A stretch of 5,298 nucleotides of DNA from Candidatus Susulua stagnicola (GCA_030765735.1 JAVCBZ010000075.1:1-5298); one strand, 5' to 3'. Positions 1 to 5,038 are shown, counted from the stretch's first letter. Numbers and translations: made by a program. Notes: generated from the letters alone by a model not told the origin.

Positions 1-22
1 CGGTTATTTTTAATAGAAATTG

Positions 23-51
23 TGGACGTTGGAATTTGTTAGTGATAGAAT
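23..51 (+). promoter_or_regulatory. Possible extended -10 promoter for the sigma-factor operon
   Basis: The hexamer TAGAAT at 46-51 is preceded by TGA at 43-45, giving the TGn extended -10 arrangement. Seventeen bases upstream, 23-28 reads TGGACG, matching four of six positions of TTGACA. Transcription would begin near 58 and give a leader of about 100 bases. In such AT-rich DNA TAGAAT-like hexamers are common, and another occurs at 101-106 without a good -35, so this is only a candidate. No convincing ECF-type GGAAC/CGTC promoter was seen, so there is no visible sign of autoregulation. Confidence 0.35.
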
Positions 52-157
52 TAAACCATATGAAGAAAAAAGATTTTAGAATAATTTTTTGATTAAAATA
101 TAGAATGTATTTGAAATAAAAAGTGAAATTTATTGTATTAAAGAGTAAGGACCATAT

Positions 158-727
158 ATGTTTAAATCATTAGATCAACTCTCAGATGAAGAAATTGTGC
201 GTATGGTTCAGTCAGGCGGACTTGAATCATTTGGTATATTAGTTAAAAGATATCAGGAGAAAATGCTGCGCTATGGAAGAAAATTTCTCTTTAATAATAA
301 TGACATTGAAGATTTGGTTCAGGAAGTATTTATTAAAGCATATACCAATATTCAAAGTTTTGATGCTTCAAGAAAGTTTTCTGCTTGGCTTTATCGTATT
401 GCCCATAATCAATTTATTAATGCTATTAAGAAGAAGAAAGAGCCATTGCCTTTCTTTGATTTAGACGTTCTATGGCCTTATTCTGTTTCTAAAGAGAACG
501 CTGATAAAGAAACTAATCAGAGAGAACTTAGTCAGATGTTGGAAAAATGTCTTGATAAGTTAAGTCCCAAATATCGTGAATCATTAGTCTTATATTATTT
601 TGAAGAATTAACTTATAAGGAGATTGCTGATGTTTTACATATTCCGATGGCTACAGTGGGTATTAGATTAAAAAGAGGCAAGAAGATTATGAAATCTCTT
701 TTTCAAAAATATGAATTCAATAAGTGA
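158..727 (+). CDS. ECF-type sigma-70 family RNA polymerase sigma factor
   Basis: A 189-residue cytoplasmic sigma factor that would direct RNA polymerase core to a dedicated promoter set. Sigma region 2 spans about residues 10-94: DIEDLVQEVFIKAY (49-62) is the core-binding 2.2 helix typical of ECF factors, and FSAWLYRIAHNQFINAIKKKK (74-94) covers 2.3-2.4, which melts and reads the -10. After a linker, region 4 spans about 128-182; LSPKYRESLVLYYFEELTYKEIADVLHIP leads into the helix-turn-helix that reads the -35 (recognition helix about 164-176). Regions 1.1 and 3 are absent and the length is normal for ECF factors. The ATG is set by TAAGGA at 146-151, six bases upstream. The 3' end overlaps the next gene by 17 bases, which suggests translational coupling to a membrane regulator. 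I cannot assign an ECF subgroup or regulon. Confidence 0.93.
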   Translation: MFKSLDQLSDEEIVRMVQSGGLESFGILVKRYQEKMLRYGRKFLFNNNDIEDLVQEVFIKAYTNIQSFDASRKFSAWLYRIAHNQFINAIKKKKEPLPFFDLDVLWPYSVSKENADKETNQRELSQMLEKCLDKLSPKYRESLVLYYFEELTYKEIADVLHIPMATVGIRLKRGKKIMKSLFQKYEFNK

Positions 728-1448
728 TAAGATTTTTAATAAAATAAAAAAAGAGCAAATAAAGATGCGACCCAAGATATACTTTATCTTAAAGGCTGTT
801 TTGATTGCTTTGACGACCTTATTAGTGGCCTTCTTTGTTCTGTTTCTAGTTAGCTTTATCTTCTTTAATTTAAGAGCTAGTGGAGCATGGTTTTTACCTA
901 GGTTTGGCTTACCAGTCATTGGAATTTTCTTTAAATCATTACCTTGGCTTTTGATCTTAATAACGATAATTCTAATTGGCGTCCTAGAAATATTGGTTAA
1001 GCGTTTCTCCTTTGCCTATCGTAGGCCAATTCTTTATTCAATCTTATTCATCATTATCTTCACTTTTTTAGGCAGTTTTGCAATGAGTAGAACTCATTTG
1101 CATCCAGATTTTTTTTGGAAAGCCCAAGAAAGAAAATTGCCGATGATGGGTAGATTTTATCGTGATTTTGGTATGCCTAAATTAGGTGATGTCTATTATG
1201 GTATTGTTTTTGATATGATGGATAGTGGTTTTCATCTGGAAACACCTAAAGGCGAAATATTAACCGTTGTGGCTACTTCAACCATTCCTTCTCGATTAGG
1301 TAGCCCGATTATCAAAAAAGACGATAGAGTGATAGTTCTAGGCAAGCGGAAGAATGAGACAATACAAGCCTTTGGTGTTCGTAAGGTTGATAAACAATTT
1401 GAGATTTTTCAGCGTCGACCTCATAATCCGATACCTCGGATGAAATAA
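711..1448 (+). CDS. Three-helix membrane protein with C-terminal beta-rich domain; candidate anti-sigma factor
   Basis: A 245-residue integral membrane protein of no named family that I can assign with certainty. A short basic N-terminus (1-22, KIKKEQIKMRPK) should be cytoplasmic. Hydrophobic segments follow at about 26-52, 68-96 and 106-124. Residues 125-245 are soluble and, with three helices, should face outward. GDVYYGIVFDMMDSGFHLET (159-178), then a strand about 183-190, KKDDRVIVLGK (202-212) and IQAFGVRKV (218-226) give the alternating strand pattern of an OB-like barrel resembling DUF5666. The start overlaps the sigma gene, so both are probably made from one message in fixed ratio. That arrangement, plus membrane location, is the usual mark of an anti-sigma factor; no zinc-binding HxxxCxxC (ZAS) motif is present, so any sigma-binding region would be the short N-terminus. 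An internal ATG at 765 (M19) is an alternative start. Function is inferred from context. Confidence 0.75.
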   Translation: MNSISDKIFNKIKKEQIKMRPKIYFILKAVLIALTTLLVAFFVLFLVSFIFFNLRASGAWFLPRFGLPVIGIFFKSLPWLLILITIILIGVLEILVKRFSFAYRRPILYSILFIIIFTFLGSFAMSRTHLHPDFFWKAQERKLPMMGRFYRDFGMPKLGDVYYGIVFDMMDSGFHLETPKGEILTVVATSTIPSRLGSPIIKKDDRVIVLGKRKNETIQAFGVRKVDKQFEIFQRRPHNPIPRMK

Positions 1449-1526
1449 AAAGTTTCTTTACTTGTATTAATAAGTAGATAGACCAAATTAAAGGTCGAGA
1501 AGATTAAATAGTAAAGGAGTTTTATT

Positions 1527-1979
1527 ATGAAAAAGAAATATCTTGCTTATGCAATCTTGCCAGTCCTAGCTTTATTTTTATCTGGTACAGGAATTGCTTC
1601 AGCTCATGGTTGGTTGGGTGGGGTTAATAACGCTACGCCCGAAGAAATTGTCCAACATCAAGAAACAATGTTTGAGAACAAAGCTGGACTTTTTGGTATT
1701 AGCGTTGATGAGATGAAAGATTACTGGGCTGAAGGCAAAAATTTTAAAGAAATAGCCGAAGCAGAGGGAATTACCCAAGAACAACTTCAAGAAGGAATGA
1801 TAGAAGGGAGAAAAGAGCAGGCGCAAAACCATATGCAAACACTAGTAGATAATGGTGTTATTAGTCAGGATCAAGCCGATAATCGTTTACAATCCATGGA
1901 AGAGCGATTTACCAACGGTAAAATGGATAGAGGTTCCAGAGGTTCTCATCGTGGTTTTGGGATGAACTTTGGTTGGTAA
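1527..1979 (+). CDS. Secreted small helical protein, DUF2680-like, with Gly/Arg/His-rich tail
   Basis: A 150-residue exported protein. Residues 1-27 form a Sec signal peptide: basic MKKK, a hydrophobic core, then GIASA before HG, so cleavage is likely after ASA. The mature part is charged and mostly helical. Residues about 38-92 (TPEEIVQHQETMF, FGISVDEMKDYWAEGK, FKEIAEAEGITQEQLQEGM) look like two or three short helical hairpins; about 95-127 (RKEQAQNHMQTLVDNGVISQ, then DQADNRLQSMEER) match the pattern I associate with DUF2680, where 'G-I/V-T/S-Q-E/D-Q-A-D' marks the turn. The tail (131-150) is rich in Gly, Arg, Ser and His and ends in GMNFGW. The start is fixed by AAAGGAG at 1513-1519, seven bases upstream, the strongest ribosome binding site in the window, suggesting high expression. 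No terminator separates it from the upstream pair, so it may belong to the same operon as partner, sensor or target. A CpxP/ZraP-like role is conceivable but unproven. Confidence 0.85.
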   Translation: MKKKYLAYAILPVLALFLSGTGIASAHGWLGGVNNATPEEIVQHQETMFENKAGLFGISVDEMKDYWAEGKNFKEIAEAEGITQEQLQEGMIEGRKEQAQNHMQTLVDNGVISQDQADNRLQSMEERFTNGKMDRGSRGSHRGFGMNFGW

Positions 1980-2007
1980 GATTCTTATTCTCTATAAGAA
2001 AATCTTA
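1977..2007 (+). other. AT-rich hairpin starting at the stop codon
   Basis: TAAGATT (1977-1983, including the TAA stop) pairs with AATCTTA (2001-2007), and CTTAT (1984-1988) with ATAAG (1994-1998), leaving AA at 1999-2000 as a bulge and TCTCT as loop. The 12-bp stem is not followed by a T run, so it is not a terminator by itself. It could protect the 3' end of the message of the secreted protein. Confidence 0.5.
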
Positions 2008-2026
2008 GGCGCTTCTCGCAACAATC

Positions 2027-2043
2027 CCTACCTTTTCGGCAGG
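2027..2043. repeat. Interspersed palindromic repeat, diverged copy
   Basis: CCTACC-TTTTC-GGCAGG has the same six-base arms as the second half of the perfect palindrome at 4995-5014 (CCTACC-GGTA-GGCAGG at 4999-5014). Pairing within this copy has one A-C mismatch. It lies between the stop-codon hairpin and the terminator of the sigma operon, followed by GACAGACGGGGAGG. I recall similar CCTGCC/GGCAGG elements scattered between genes of Parcubacteria-like genomes; that is recollection, not a search. Confidence 0.45.
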
Positions 2044-2053
2044 ACAGACGGGG

Positions 2054-2098
2054 AGGCCTGAGATTCTCTTTATGCAAAATGGAGTCAGGAGCCTTTTT
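2054..2098 (+). terminator. Intrinsic terminator of the sigma-factor operon
   Basis: AGGC (2054-2057) pairs with GCCT (2091-2094), and CTGA (2058-2061) with TCAG (2085-2088), leaving GA at 2089-2090 bulged. Beyond a four-base internal loop, CTC (2066-2068) can pair with GAG (2082-2084). Five T residues (2094-2098) follow. The stem is interrupted and the T run short, so strength is uncertain, but the position after 1527-1979 fits. Its 3' arm is also the left arm of the long inverted repeat described separately. Confidence 0.6.
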
Positions 2099-2110
2099 AG
2101 TTAAATAAAG

Positions 2111-2137
2111 ACCATTTATTAAAATAGGTGGTTTTTT
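2111..2137 (+). terminator. Second intrinsic terminator, in tandem
   Basis: ACCATTTA (2111-2118) pairs with TAGGTGGT (2125-2132) through eight pairs, two of them G-T, around the loop TTAAAA. T residues run from 2132 to 2137. Placed 13 bases after the first T run, it is a back-up terminator for the sigma operon and insulates the micro-gene at 2162. Its right half and the following bases closely match the terminator at 5039-5064. Confidence 0.65.
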
Positions 2138-2144
2138 GTTTATG

Positions 2145-2153
2145 TGGTAAGGT
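2145..2153 (+). promoter_or_regulatory. Weak extended -10-like element before the micro-gene
   Basis: TGGTAAGGT has the TGn spacing of an extended -10, but its hexamer TAAGGT fits TATAAT poorly. It is included because the same position after the related terminator downstream carries a much better TGGTAGAAT (5072-5080). If used, transcription would start near the ATG at 2162, giving an almost leaderless message. Confidence 0.25.
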
Positions 2154-2161
2154 TTATTTAT

Positions 2162-2326
2162 ATGACTAAAAGTAAAATGCTATATTTTATTCTCGCAATA
2201 CTAATCGGTGTACTCATATTTATATATGCCGGAGTTGATGATAGCCCTGGAGGACAGCTGATAGGAGTATTAGTTGTTATTATCAGTATTGTAGGTATAA
2301 TAAAGAGCAAAAAAAAAGGCTCCTGA
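2162..2326 (+). CDS. Small two-helix membrane protein of unknown function
   Basis: A 54-residue hydrophobic protein beginning MTKSKMLYF. Two membrane segments, about residues 6-24 and 33-47, are joined by a short acidic turn, GVDDSPGGQ (24-32), and the chain ends in the basic KSKKKGS, predicting a hairpin with both ends in the cytoplasm. I recall the DDSPG turn in other bacterial two-helix micro-proteins but can name no function. The ATG at 2162 is preferred over an in-frame GTG at 2144, which lies in the promoter-like bases after the terminator; AAGG at 2149-2152 is a weak ribosome binding site nine bases upstream of the ATG. A run of nine A residues (2309-2317) encodes the Lys tail. The TGA lies 10 bases before the flavoprotein gene, so the two are probably co-transcribed. 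The 3' end is an arm of an inverted repeat. Confidence 0.65.
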   Translation: MTKSKMLYFILAILIGVLIFIYAGVDDSPGGQLIGVLVVIISIVGIIKSKKKGS

Positions 2327-2336
2327 CCCATTTCTT

Positions 2337-3581
2337 ATGAGAAAAGAATATTTTGATATAGCAATAATTGGTGGAGGACCGTCTGGCATGATGGCTGCTG
2401 GCCAAGCAGCTGAATTAGGAGCTAAGGTTCTTTTAATTGAAAAAAATGAGAGTTTAGGTAAAAAATTGTTAATTACAGGTGGCGGTCGGTGTAATCTCTC
2501 GCAGGCTGAGTTTAAAGATAGAATCTTTGCTGATAAATTAGGTAAAAAAGGAAAATTTTTATTATCAGCTCTTTCAGTTTTTGGACCAAAAGAAACTATT
2601 AAATTTTTTGAAAAAATAGGATTAAAAACTAAAATAGAAAGAGGTCAGCGAGTTTTTCCTGTTTCGGATAAGTCATATGATGTTTTAACTATTTTATTAA
2701 AATATCTAAATAAAAATAAAGTAGAGATATTATTAGGTCAAAGAGTAAATGGTTTTGAGATGAATGGTCAAAAAATAGAGAGCATAAGATTGAAAGGTCA
2801 AGAAATAATTGCTCATTCATATATCTTAGCTACTGGTGGAAAATCTTATCCTAGAACTGGTTCAGATAGCAAAAGTTATAAATGGGCTCAGCAAATAGGT
2901 CATAATGTTATAGACCCTAAACCAGCATTAACGCCTGTAAAAACTAAAGAAAATTGGCCTAGCGATTTACAAGGATTAAGTTTAAAAAATGTAAGTGTAT
3001 CTGTTTTTCAAAACAATAAAAAGCAGGATTCACGATTCGGAGAAATGCTTTTTACGCATTTTGGAATTAGTGGTCCGATTGTTATTGATTTAAGTAAAAA
3101 AATAGGCGAGTTATTAAATACGGGAGAAGTAATTTTAAAAATTGATTTAAAACCAGCTTTAAGTATTGAAACTTTAGATAAAAGATTACAGCGTGATTTT
3201 AAGAGTAATAAGGATTTTAAAAATTATTTACCTAATCTTATGCCTAAAAGAATGGGTGGTTTAATACTTCGTCTGACCGGGATAGATAGGGACAAAAAAT
3301 TAAATGTTATTACTAAAGATGAACGTAAAAAAATTATTGAAACATTAAAAAGTCTTATCTTAAATATTAGAGGTTTAGCTGGTTTTAATTCAGCTATAAT
3401 AACTAGCGGTGGTATAGATTTAAAAGAAATTGATTCTAAGACAATGAAATCAAAAATTATTGAAAATTTATATTTTACTGGTGAAATTATTGATTTAGAT
3501 GGACCAACCGGTGGTTTTAATCTTCAAATTTGTTGGACAACTGGTTATATTGCAGGAATAGAAGCAAGTAAGAGTATTTAG
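2337..3581 (+). CDS. NAD(P)/FAD-dependent oxidoreductase, HI0933/YhiN/BaiN family
   Basis: A 414-residue soluble flavoprotein of normal family length. The N-terminal Rossmann motif GGGPSGMMAA (12-21), with the acidic E35 ending the second strand (KVLLIEK), binds the ADP part of FAD. Family signatures follow: KKLLITGGGRCNLS (42-55), FPVSDKS (107-113), YILATGGKSYPRTG (162-175), GEMLFTHFGISGP in the middle domain, ITSGGIDLKEID, and YFTGEIIDLDGPTGGFNLQ (379-397) closing the FAD site. C52 and C399 are present; no redox CxxC pair is seen. The family (Pfam HI0933-like, TIGR00275) includes clostridial BaiN and E. coli YhiN; substrates of most members are unknown, so I give no symbol. The ATG at 2337 starts directly before the nucleotide-binding fold, yet no Shine-Dalgarno sequence is visible, so coupling to the micro-gene 10 bases upstream is possible. 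Codons are very AT-rich, unlike the helicase gene that follows. Confidence 0.93.
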   Translation: MRKEYFDIAIIGGGPSGMMAAGQAAELGAKVLLIEKNESLGKKLLITGGGRCNLSQAEFKDRIFADKLGKKGKFLLSALSVFGPKETIKFFEKIGLKTKIERGQRVFPVSDKSYDVLTILLKYLNKNKVEILLGQRVNGFEMNGQKIESIRLKGQEIIAHSYILATGGKSYPRTGSDSKSYKWAQQIGHNVIDPKPALTPVKTKENWPSDLQGLSLKNVSVSVFQNNKKQDSRFGEMLFTHFGISGPIVIDLSKKIGELLNTGEVILKIDLKPALSIETLDKRLQRDFKSNKDFKNYLPNLMPKRMGGLILRLTGIDRDKKLNVITKDERKKIIETLKSLILNIRGLAGFNSAIITSGGIDLKEIDSKTMKSKIIENLYFTGEIIDLDGPTGGFNLQICWTTGYIAGIEASKSI

Positions 3582-3592
3582 CTAATATTCTT

Positions 3593-3621
3593 TTGACAAA
3601 ATATATTTTTTTTGTTATACT
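3593..3621 (+). promoter_or_regulatory. Near-consensus sigma-70 promoter for the helicase gene
   Basis: TTGACA (3593-3598), a 17-base spacer and TATACT (3616-3621), with TGT at 3613-3615 adding a TGn extension, form the best promoter in the window. The spacer contains an eight-T run. Transcription should begin near 3628, giving a leader of about 75 bases before the ATG at 3704. It starts 12 bases after the flavoprotein stop with no terminator between, so read-through from upstream is also possible. Confidence 0.85.
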
Positions 3622-3659
3622 ACAACTTAGTTAAATTACTTTAATTGACTCGACTCTTT

Positions 3660-3712
3660 TTGTGTCATTGTGACCCCAAGGGATATTGGGTCACGTTTTT
3701 TTTATGACACAA
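3660..3712 (+). promoter_or_regulatory. Leader structure pairing the helicase start codon
   Basis: TTGTGTCAT (3660-3668) is the exact reverse complement of ATGACACAA (3704-3712), the first three codons of the helicase. The nine pairs enclose the terminator-like hairpin at 3670-3694 and its T run. When formed, the stem would hide the AUG from ribosomes. No Shine-Dalgarno sequence lies at normal distance; the only candidate, AAGGGA at 3678-3683, is inside the inner hairpin 20 bases upstream. The pairing is seen in the sequence; a role in translational control is inferred. Confidence 0.5.
3670..3703 (+). terminator. Terminator-like hairpin (possible attenuator) in the helicase leader
   Basis: GTGACCC (3670-3676) pairs with GGGTCAC (3688-3694) through seven uninterrupted pairs; an alternative register pairs CCCAA (3675-3679) with TTGGG (3686-3690) after a bulged C. 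G3695 and eight T residues (3696-3703) follow and the ATG comes next. This has the full form of an intrinsic terminator, yet it lies downstream of the promoter and directly before the gene it precedes. It could stop most transcripts as a roughly 75-nt leader RNA unless anti-termination occurs. No clear antiterminator was found. The U run might instead be a ribosome-attracting element. Confidence 0.6.
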
Positions 3713-4954
3713 TCAAAATTATGTAGTGGTCGTTTTAGCGATCTTGAAATCAGTGAAAAGATTATCGTGATTCTCGCAAAACAGGGATTTGATATTCCTA
3801 CGCCAATCCAATATCAGGTTATCCCAGGCGCTTTGGAAGGGAAAGACATTGTTGGTATCGCTCAGACTGGGACAGGGAAGACATTGGCATTTGTCATTCC
3901 GATAATCCAACGCGTTTTTTTACACGAAGGACAGGGATTAATTTTAGTTCCCACACGCGAACTCGCGCTTCAAGTCGAACAAGTATTCAAACAAATTGGC
4001 GCTTCTTTAAGATTGCGTTGCGTAGCGGTTATTGGAGGTGCCTCTCAACGTGCGCAAGTCAACGCTTTAAGAAGCAATCCTCATATTATTGTCGCTACAC
4101 CGGGACGCCTTGTTGATCTGATGAATCAAAAAGTTTATATACCTGATCGAGTTGGTACTATTGTTATTGATGAGGCTGATCGTATGCTTGATGCCGGATT
4201 TTTGCCTCAGATTAAAAGGGTTTTACAATCCGCGCGAAAGGAACGGCAAACAATGCTGTTCTCCGCGACGATGCCGAAATCTATTTCATCTTTGGCTGGC
4301 GCGTTTATGAAAATTCCGATAAGAATTGAAATTGCTCCGCAAGGGACATTATCAGAAACAGTAGAGCAAGAGGTTTTTATTGTCGCGAAGAACGATAAGA
4401 TGCGTTTATTGGATTCTATATTGCAGAAGTATCAAAAAGATAAAACGCTCATTTTTTCGCGAACTAAATATGGAGCAAAGCGCATTGCTCGCGACATTCG
4501 AAATATGGGCCATACAGCGACAGAAATTCATTCTAATCGTTCTCAATCTCAGAGGAAAGTGGCGCTTGATGGATTTATAGATGAGAGGTTTCGCGTTTTG
4601 GTTGCGACAGACATTGCTTCTCGCGGGATTGACGTGAAGGATATTTCATTAGTGATTAACTTTGATTTTCCTCACTGTTCGGAAGATTATGTTCATCGCA
4701 TTGGAAGAACGGGGCGAGTTGGTTGTTATGGAAAAGCTATCTCTTTTGTTACTTCTTCTGAAAAAGCGGGTATTAGAAAAATTGAACAATTAATTCGTCA
4801 GTCTATCCCAATTTTGTCTCTGCCAACACTTCCTCCAGAAAGAGCAAAACAGCCTCATAGGGAACAACCTCAATTTCGGAGAGGAAGACAGCCCTTCCCG
4901 CGAAGACAGCAGAGAACATCTCGGGGGCATCGTCAAAATAATCATTACCGATAA
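3704..4954 (+). CDS. DEAD-box ATP-dependent RNA helicase
   Basis: A 416-residue cytoplasmic helicase that remodels RNA duplexes with ATP, as in ribosome assembly or mRNA decay. All core motifs are seen: F11 and GFDIPTPIQ (28-36, Q motif), AQTGTGKT (53-60, Walker A), PTRELA (83-88, Ia), GG (111-112), TPGRL (132-136, Ib), DEAD (156-159, Walker B), SAT (187-189, III), LIFSRTK (249-255, IV), ATDIASRGID (301-310, V) and HRIGRTGR (331-338, VI). After about residue 380 comes a Pro/Arg/Gln-rich basic tail ending RGHRQNNHYR, like the RNA-binding tails of RhlE- and SrmB-type enzymes; without a dedicated C-terminal domain I cannot choose among subfamilies. The ATG at 3704 gives the usual short lead to the Q motif; an in-frame TTG at 3686 would start inside a hairpin and is less likely. 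Upstream lie a strong promoter and an attenuator-like leader. Codon use is richer in G+C (many CGC) than in the flavoprotein gene. Confidence 0.96.
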   Translation: MTQSKLCSGRFSDLEISEKIIVILAKQGFDIPTPIQYQVIPGALEGKDIVGIAQTGTGKTLAFVIPIIQRVFLHEGQGLILVPTRELALQVEQVFKQIGASLRLRCVAVIGGASQRAQVNALRSNPHIIVATPGRLVDLMNQKVYIPDRVGTIVIDEADRMLDAGFLPQIKRVLQSARKERQTMLFSATMPKSISSLAGAFMKIPIRIEIAPQGTLSETVEQEVFIVAKNDKMRLLDSILQKYQKDKTLIFSRTKYGAKRIARDIRNMGHTATEIHSNRSQSQRKVALDGFIDERFRVLVATDIASRGIDVKDISLVINFDFPHCSEDYVHRIGRTGRVGCYGKAISFVTSSEKAGIRKIEQLIRQSIPILSLPTLPPERAKQPHREQPQFRRGRQPFPRRQQRTSRGHRQNNHYR

Positions 4955-4994
4955 GTTCTAATATTGTCTAGCCAAGCAAAAAGTTCGAAAATCG

Positions 4995-5014
4995 CCTGCC
5001 TACCGGTAGGCAGG
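4995..5014. repeat. 20-bp perfect palindrome, interspersed repeat type
   Basis: CCTGCCTACCGGTAGGCAGG is self-complementary over all 20 bases, centred between 5004 and 5005. AAATCG (4989-4994) and CGATTT (5032-5037) can pair outside it, and ATCGGG/CCCGAT (5019-5024 and 5030-5035) forms an alternative hairpin beside it. The right half shares its arms with 2027-2043. It is GC-rich against its surroundings and lies in the helicase 3' region ahead of the terminator. I recall this motif as frequent between genes in Parcubacteria-like genomes. Confidence 0.75.
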
Positions 5015-5038
5015 TCCCATCGGGGAATACCCGATTTC

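Larger units (their letters stand above)
2077..2333. repeat. Long-span inverted repeat (21-bp arms) enclosing a micro-gene
   Basis: Bases 2084-2098 (GTCAGGAGCCTTTTT) are the exact reverse complement of 2313-2327 (AAAAAGGCTCCTGAC). After one unpaired A at 2083 the match continues: AAATGG at 2077-2082 is complementary to CCATTT at 2328-2333. This gives 21 pairs around 214 bases that contain a second terminator and the micro-gene. The left arm doubles as the 3' half of a terminator; the right arm includes the last codons and TGA of the micro-gene and ends three bases before the flavoprotein ATG. No target-site duplication or transposase is visible. It may be a MITE-like unit or an inverted partial copy of the terminator region. 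Confidence 0.6.

Noticed and set aside
1..92. Possible 3' ends of an upstream gene (one frame open from base 1 to TAG at 40-42, another from base 3 to TGA at 90-92).
   Set aside because: Too short, no recognisable protein pattern, and the two candidates conflict; a promoter candidate overlaps both.
668..919. Minus-strand open frame of 83 codons.
   Set aside because: It lies opposite the sigma factor end and the first helices of the membrane protein; its Lys/Ile-rich sequence is what an antisense reading of AT-rich coding DNA gives.
1481..1496. Hairpin GACC-AAATTAAA-GGTC in the spacer before the secreted-protein gene as a terminator.
   Set aside because: Four-base stem and no T run; too weak to call.
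1599..1838. Minus-strand open frame of 79 codons.
   Set aside because: Antisense to the secreted protein, which has a clear signal peptide and ribosome binding site.
2008..2098. A riboswitch or known small RNA (SRP, tmRNA, RNase P) in the GC-richer spacer.
   Set aside because: None of the conserved cores I know for those RNAs is present; the segment is explained by a repeat copy and a terminator.
2144..2161. GTG start extending the two-helix micro-protein by six residues.
   Set aside because: It falls in promoter-like bases seven bases after a terminator T run and no ribosome binding site precedes it; the ATG at 2162 gives the typical short basic lead to a first helix.
3686..3703. TTG start extending the helicase by six residues.
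   Set aside because: It lies inside the terminator-like hairpin, has no ribosome binding site at proper distance, and adds nothing family-like before the Q motif.
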